From positions 1 to 9,328 of the forward strand of contig JAHIKR010000044.1 in NCBI GenBank assembly GCA_018897415.1: DNA of 9,328 nucleotides. The letters are read 5' to 3'. The notes under the pieces were generated by a model, which was not told the origin of the DNA, searched no databases, and saw nothing but the letters and a program-made list of their open reading frames with translations. The stretch's first letter is position 1, and every line of letters begins with the position of its first letter. The position numbers were made by a program, and so were the translations under genes. This stretch comes from Pseudomonadota bacterium (GTDB taxonomy: Bacteria; Desulfobacterota; Desulfobacteria; Desulfobacterales; ETH-SRB1). Below are positions 6,067-9,328 of this stretch, piece by piece.

Positions 6067-6376
6067 AAATCAACAGCCCTTTTTATGGTAGGCCAAAACT
6101 TGGTAAAAATTTAACACCCTTATATTAAATATAGTATAACCAACGTCATACAAAAGTCAAGTATTTTTTTCTTTTGGTATCTTCAATCCCACACCTCAAA
6201 CACTAGGGGAGGAGAGACTTCGAATATCCCTACCATTCGGTAATTTACCAATCCATCCCTACTTAGCATATTTTTAACTTCTACGAGCATAAAATCCCTT
6301 GAATAATAAAAAGATTTAGTATAAGATATTAATGATAACACTAAAACTGATACCATTTACAGATTAAGGAGGGTAT
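6067..6376. promoter_or_regulatory. Divergent control region between replication operon and HNH gene
   Basis: There is no convincing gene here. The left part holds the replication-operon promoter and palindrome (6120-6160). The right part holds a weaker candidate promoter for the HNH gene, TTGAAT (6299-6304), 17 bp, TAAGAT (6322-6327), and a perfect SD AAGGAGG (6367-6373) 4 nt before its ATG. The middle (about 6180-6290) shows no RNA gene or strong structure that I can see. Confidence 0.5.
6120..6160 (-). promoter_or_regulatory. Promoter and overlapping operator of the replication operon
   Basis: On the minus strand, TTGACT (6155-6160) is followed after 16 bp by TATACT (6133-6138). A 20-bp palindrome, 16 of 20 positions symmetric (TTATATTAAATATAGTATAA, 6120-6139), covers the -10 box. 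This is a fitting site for repression by the Xre-type or initiator protein. The transcript would carry a leader of about 60 nt. Confidence 0.6.
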
Positions 6377-6664
6377 ATGACAAGAAGAAGAGGTTCAGAT
6401 GAAAAAGGTAGGAAGTTTACGGAGGAGCGCGTAGACGAGGTATGGGAAAAAGGGAAGAAAATTCAAGGCAAGGATCCAAATTTATACAGACGGGATTCGG
6501 CAGGTAACGAAATATATAAACCTTCGCATGGTAAAAATACAGAGGTGGGCTGGGAAGTTGATCATAAGAAGCCTGTCGATAAAGGTGGTTCAGATAATCT
6601 TAGAAATCTTCAACCCCTTCAAACCGAAGAGAACAAAGAGAAAGGAACTAAGTATCCCTGGTAG
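6377..6664 (+). CDS. Small HNH-nuclease-like protein
   Basis: A 95-residue protein made up almost entirely of a compact HNH (beta-beta-alpha-metal) region. 'GWEVDHKKPVDKGGSDNLRN' (58-77), then 'LQPLQTEENKEKG' (78-90), gives the D-H pair (D62, H63), N77 and N86 expected for metal and phosphate binding. The preceding 'YRRDSAGNEIYKPSHG' resembles the 'RD..G..I.....G' lead-in seen in small stand-alone HNH proteins and in nuclease toxin tips. Such proteins cleave DNA, or RNA in some toxins. The SD is perfect (AAGGAGG). No immunity gene is evident next to it. Its coding strand is G-rich, unlike the operon that follows from 6810, so it belongs compositionally with the replication side. Substrate unknown. 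Confidence 0.75.
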   Translation: MTRRRGSDEKGRKFTEERVDEVWEKGKKIQGKDPNLYRRDSAGNEIYKPSHGKNTEVGWEVDHKKPVDKGGSDNLRNLQPLQTEENKEKGTKYPW

Positions 6665-6767
6665 CAACGGGAAGACGAACTTCACCTCAAACTAACAGTA
6701 TATATGGTATGTTTAAGAGGCAAATTTTTATATCCCCAAAAATCCATTCTCCAGCAAAAATTTTAAC

Positions 6768-6803
6768 TTTTAGCTTGCATTCCACCACACCTCCTGCTAA
6801 AAT
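6768..6803 (+). promoter_or_regulatory. Candidate promoter giving a leaderless transcript
   Basis: TTGCAT (6775-6780), 17 bp, then TAAAAT (6798-6803, 5 of 6 consensus) ends 6 nt before the ATG at 6810. No SD is present, so transcription may start at or next to the ATG. An inverted repeat TTTTAGC (6768-6774) / GCTAAAA (6796-6802) encloses the spacer and could be an operator. AAAATTTTAA also occurs twice, 42 bp apart (6757-6766, 6799-6808). The -35 box is weak. Confidence 0.4.
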
Positions 6804-6809
6804 TTTAAT

Positions 6810-7559
6810 ATGACCTCCAAAAAGAATAAATCCTACTTCAAAAGTCTCGGCACAGGCTGCAGATTCGATCCATACGACGCAAGAGACAAAACATTCCTTG
6901 CGCCTCCCAGGATCCTACCCAGACACATAGACAATAGAGAAGAATGCACCATGGTAAGGGACCAAGGAAAAGAAGGGACCTGTACAGGCCATGCCATAGT
7001 AGGAGTAGCAGAGCTCTTATACTGGAGAAAATTAGGATCACCCCCCGACCTAAGCGAACGCCGGGCATACGAAAAAGCAAAACACTATGACGAATGGGAA
7101 GGGACAGACTACGAAGGATCCAGCATTCGAGGCACAGTAAAAGCATGGGAAAAAGAAGGCATCTCACCAGAAGAATACTGGCCATACAAAGACAAAACCC
7201 CGGGAAAACCAAAACCTGACGCAGACAAAAAAGCCAAAGAATACCCAATAGCCAAATACGAACGTTGTCAAGGCATAGACAACATAAAACACGCGATACA
7301 TTATAGAGGCTGTGTTATAGCAGGTATAACTGTTCACGACGGATGGTATGATGGAAAAGAAATAATCCCATATAAGCCAGAGAATACACCCCATGGAGGC
7401 CACGCCATAGCCTTTGTAGGCTACGATGACGACAGAGAAATCTTCTGGATAAAAAACTCCTGGGGCAAAGATTGGGGAAGAGATGGTTTTGCAGGCATCA
7501 CATACAAAGACGCCCTAGTAAACATCCAAGATGCGTGGATGGTAAGCATTCCAGATTAA
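6810..7559 (+). CDS. Papain-family (C1A) cysteine peptidase
   Basis: A 249-residue C1A-type peptidase. All catalytic elements are visible: oxyanion-hole Q52 and nucleophile C58 in 'VRDQGKEGTCTGHA', H198 in 'HGGHAIAFVGYDDD', and N216 in 'FWIKNSWGKDWGRDGF' with the family's NSWG signature. There is no signal peptide and only about 45 residues before the catalytic domain, so it lacks the usual inhibitory propeptide and probably acts in the cytoplasm. No SD precedes the ATG. It is followed after 1 nt by the Topo VI A-like gene, so it is probably co-transcribed with the DNA-packaging genes. It might process one of their products or a host protein; that is inference. Peptidase family assignment is strong. 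Confidence 0.87.
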   Translation: MTSKKNKSYFKSLGTGCRFDPYDARDKTFLAPPRILPRHIDNREECTMVRDQGKEGTCTGHAIVGVAELLYWRKLGSPPDLSERRAYEKAKHYDEWEGTDYEGSSIRGTVKAWEKEGISPEEYWPYKDKTPGKPKPDADKKAKEYPIAKYERCQGIDNIKHAIHYRGCVIAGITVHDGWYDGKEIIPYKPENTPHGGHAIAFVGYDDDREIFWIKNSWGKDWGRDGFAGITYKDALVNIQDAWMVSIPD

Positions 7560-7560
7560 A

Positions 7561-8658
7561 ATGAATACCAAACCCCACCAACAACAAAAAAAACGCAACA
7601 CAGAGCCATTTAACGCAGAAATAAGCCCATTAGAAATCGCCACCCAAGGATGGAGACCCACATTTCGCGAAATCTCCACCCAAAAGGCCATTCCAAGAGA
7701 TGTCAAGCTCCGCAGAGAAGGGATCTACCATTTCAAAGAACTAATCCACACACAACCTAAAGAGTGGCTCATAAAACAGTTTGGACCTGGCAAAGAATAT
7801 CCAGTAAATGTAAGCAAACTCATAAAAAATATAATCTGGCAGATACGAACAAGAATCGTTACAGGCAAACTTCCCCCAACACAAGGACTACTCAGAGGAT
7901 TCTGGTACAGTTACATAAAATCTACACTCGCAAGAGCAGACTCCTTAAACCATGACGTAGACCAATACTCACAGATGATAAAAATGTTTGTCCGGCTGGT
8001 CCAATACCGAAATCTAATGCGATACAAAGACATGGGATTCGTAGACGACAACGAAAACGACAGAAAAATAGGCATAAATAATCACATCATCCTCTTTGCA
8101 GAAAAAGCAGGGCATTTCCCATTACTCAAAAGAATAGCTGAACAAACAGAGGTAACCATACTTTCACTAGGAGGGCAGCCATCGCTCCTCAGTGCAGAAT
8201 ACTTCGTAGATGAGATAAAACAACAAAAGATAGATATCCGAAAATCCTTTTACACCTTCAGCCTCGTGGACTACGACACAAGCGGATGGATCATAAGAGA
8301 TGCATTCTTAGATGACCTGCGTTTCTACGGAGTAAAACACCTCCAACATAAAGATCTAATACTGCCAAACATCTTCACACAAGAAGAAATCCACCTAAAA
8401 AAATACCCATTGCCCACACCACCTGAGATGGAACAAAAAAACAAAAGATGGCTCAAAGAATCCGGAGGAATAGACGGCAAACTCTACGGATTAGAAGTAG
8501 ACGCGGCACCATCACAAAGAATCCATGAGCTATTCAACCAAGAGATAAAAGATCTAATAGAATCAACTGAAGATATCAGAAAAGGAAGGGCATTGCTTCT
8601 TTTATCCAATGCAATAGAAGATTATATCTTAGCAAAATTACAAACAGAGGAGGCCTAA
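7561..8658 (+). CDS. Topoisomerase VI subunit A / Spo11-like protein (stand-alone, Mini-A-like)
   Basis: A 365-residue type IIB topoisomerase A-subunit homologue. The N-terminal CAP-like part carries 'LLRGFWYSYIK' (110-120), matching the R-x-x-[FYW]-Y catalytic motif of Spo11/Topo VI A, so Y116 is the likely DNA-cleaving tyrosine. The TOPRIM domain follows: 'FAEKAGHFPLL' (179-189, metal ligand E181), 'LSLGGQPSLLSAEYF' (201-215), and 'LVDYDTSGWII' (235-245, D237 and D239). Family members use these to make a double-strand break through 5'-phosphotyrosine links. No GHKL ATPase B subunit is present in the window, as in the Topo Mini-A proteins reported from mobile elements. It starts 1 nt after the peptidase stop without a clear SD and ends 1 nt before the histone-fold gene. 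The coding strand is strongly A- and C-rich. Confidence 0.85.
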   Translation: MNTKPHQQQKKRNTEPFNAEISPLEIATQGWRPTFREISTQKAIPRDVKLRREGIYHFKELIHTQPKEWLIKQFGPGKEYPVNVSKLIKNIIWQIRTRIVTGKLPPTQGLLRGFWYSYIKSTLARADSLNHDVDQYSQMIKMFVRLVQYRNLMRYKDMGFVDDNENDRKIGINNHIILFAEKAGHFPLLKRIAEQTEVTILSLGGQPSLLSAEYFVDEIKQQKIDIRKSFYTFSLVDYDTSGWIIRDAFLDDLRFYGVKHLQHKDLILPNIFTQEEIHLKKYPLPTPPEMEQKNKRWLKESGGIDGKLYGLEVDAAPSQRIHELFNQEIKDLIESTEDIRKGRALLLLSNAIEDYILAKLQTEEA

Positions 8659-8659
8659 C

Positions 8660-9019
8660 ATGCCCAAAAAAACCATTTCAGTCACAAGACCCTACACCCT
8701 CGAAAAATACATGAAGACACAAACCAAACTAAAAATATCAGACAATGTCTTAGAAGACCTCATCCATACATTAGACGATCTAGTCACAAAAATCACAAAG
8801 ACATCAGAAAAGTTTGCAGGAAAAGAAAAGAGAAAAACAATAATGCCTCAAGATCTAGAAAAATCCATAGAGGAGATATTAAGAAAAGGACCACTTACAG
8901 TGGACGAACTCCTACAGAAGATAGAACCACTGACTATAGTAGAACTATCCCAATTAGCAAAGAAAATAAAAAAGAGAGCCGACGAACTACTAAAGCCATC
9001 TCAAAAGCGGACTAAATGA
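8660..9019 (+). CDS. Histone-fold protein with C-terminal extension
   Basis: A 119-residue protein whose residues about 11-73 follow an archaeal histone closely: short first helix ('YTLEKYMKT'), 'KLKISDNVLEDLIHTLDDLV' (23-42) into the long helix, then 'KRKTIMPQDLEKSI' (57-70). R58, T60 and D65 reproduce the R-x-T...D set of archaeal histones with the exact 7-residue R-to-D spacing. Residues 76-119 are an extra lysine-rich helical tail absent from minimal archaeal histones. Such proteins dimerise and wrap or bridge DNA. AGGAGG (8648-8653) lies 6 nt before the ATG, inside the end of the Topo VI A-like gene. The stop overlaps the HU gene start (ATGA). The fold is inferred from pattern, not structure. 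Confidence 0.75.
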   Translation: MPKKTISVTRPYTLEKYMKTQTKLKISDNVLEDLIHTLDDLVTKITKTSEKFAGKEKRKTIMPQDLEKSIEEILRKGPLTVDELLQKIEPLTIVELSQLAKKIKKRADELLKPSQKRTK

Positions 9020-9309
9020 ACAGGACAGACCTCGCACAAAAAATATCTACAAAGACACACATCCGTAAAACCTTCTCCAAAAAACTCATCGACATAATCT
9101 GCGAAGAAATAACCAAAGAACTAGAGAGAGGCAAAAGAGTATATCTACAAAAACTCGGAGCATTCCACCGCGTCACACGACAACCACGACGGTATTATGA
9201 TCCTAGAACCAAAAAGATCAAAATCAAACCTGCACATAAAGATGTGATCTTCCGGCCATCAGAGAAACTCATACGTAGAATTGCAAAGATAAAAACAGGC
9301 TCAGTATAG
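9016..9309 (+). CDS. HU/IHF-family DNA-bending protein
   Basis: A 97-residue HU/IHF-type protein. 'MNRTDLAQKISTKTHIRK' and the following helices form the dimerisation body; 'GKRVYLQKLGAFHRV' (39-53) matches the HU 'G.F' strand region. The DNA-binding arm (about 52-76) is divergent: the usual RNP tip is replaced by 'RRYYDPRTKKIKIKP', with P63 perhaps serving as the intercalating proline. 'VIFRPSEKLIRRI' (77-89) is the typical C-terminal helix. ATG 9016-9018 overlaps the histone-fold stop by 4 nt, so the two proteins are probably made together. It would bend or coat DNA, either of the element or of the host. Confidence 0.88.
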   Translation: MNRTDLAQKISTKTHIRKTFSKKLIDIICEEITKELERGKRVYLQKLGAFHRVTRQPRRYYDPRTKKIKIKPAHKDVIFRPSEKLIRRIAKIKTGSV

Positions 9310-9328
9310 ACTCGAGCCCCACGCCCCA

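Noticed and set aside
6205..6235. tRNA-like T-arm (ACTTCGAAT)
   Set aside because: No acceptor stem, anticodon arm or proper T-stem pairing can be found around it.
6783..6797. CACCTCCT just upstream of 6810 as a ribosome-related signal
   Set aside because: On the plus strand it is the anti-SD sequence, not an SD. On the minus strand the AGGAGG would serve only a 5-codon frame.
6838..7248. Minus-strand open frame of 136 codons
   Set aside because: It is antisense to the cysteine peptidase, which has all catalytic motifs; the Leu/Cys-rich translation is a shadow.

Overview
The window reads as a piece of a bacterial mobile replicon, most likely a plasmid or a plasmid-like integrative element. 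The evidence is an RPA-type replication initiator beside a tandem iteron array, a perfect DnaA box and an AT-rich unwinding region, together with a small tyrosine recombinase and a PIN-type toxin-antitoxin pair. Sigma-70-like promoters and strong Shine-Dalgarno sites on several genes point to a bacterium. A secreted protein with 'SHLRLPL' just after its signal peptide recalls proteins I associate with Omnitrophota-type candidate-phylum bacteria. That taxonomic guess is weak and rests on memory, not on a search.

Layout, left to right. 1-435 is non-coding, with two large different inverted repeats (7-112 and 136-196) and smaller hairpins. 436-1132 (minus) is a Phd-type antitoxin followed by an overlapping PIN toxin, with its own promoter and a candidate operator. 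1366-3029 (minus) is a secreted protein of unknown function, whose C-terminal part hints at an ADP-ribosyltransferase-like fold, preceded by a possible 16-codon leader ORF. 3089-3700 (minus) is a FimB-sized tyrosine recombinase. 3785-4085 is the replication origin: AT-rich repeats, four 22-bp iterons and a DnaA box. 4064-6066 (minus) is a three-gene replication operon: a membrane-tethered DNA-binding protein, a mini-Xre repressor and the initiator. 6067-6376 is a divergent control region. 6377-6664 (plus) is a small HNH nuclease-like protein.

The most striking part is 6810-9309 (plus), four tightly packed genes: a papain-family cysteine peptidase, a stand-alone topoisomerase VI A / Spo11-like protein with catalytic Tyr and TOPRIM residues but no B subunit, a histone-fold protein with a C-terminal extension, and an HU/IHF-family protein. 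They are joined by a 1-nt gap, a 1-nt gap and an ATGA overlap. The set looks like a chromatin and DNA-topology module on a bacterial mobile element. Its base composition (A- and C-rich coding strand, C over G) and its SD-less first two genes differ from the replication module and from the adjacent HNH gene, so it is probably a separate evolutionary block.

How the parts may work together (inference): the initiator binds the iterons and with DnaA opens the AT-rich repeats; the Xre protein and a palindrome over the -10 could hold the replication operon in check; the toxin-antitoxin pair and recombinase would maintain or resolve the element; and the Topo VI A-like, histone-fold and HU-like proteins would package, bend or cut its DNA.
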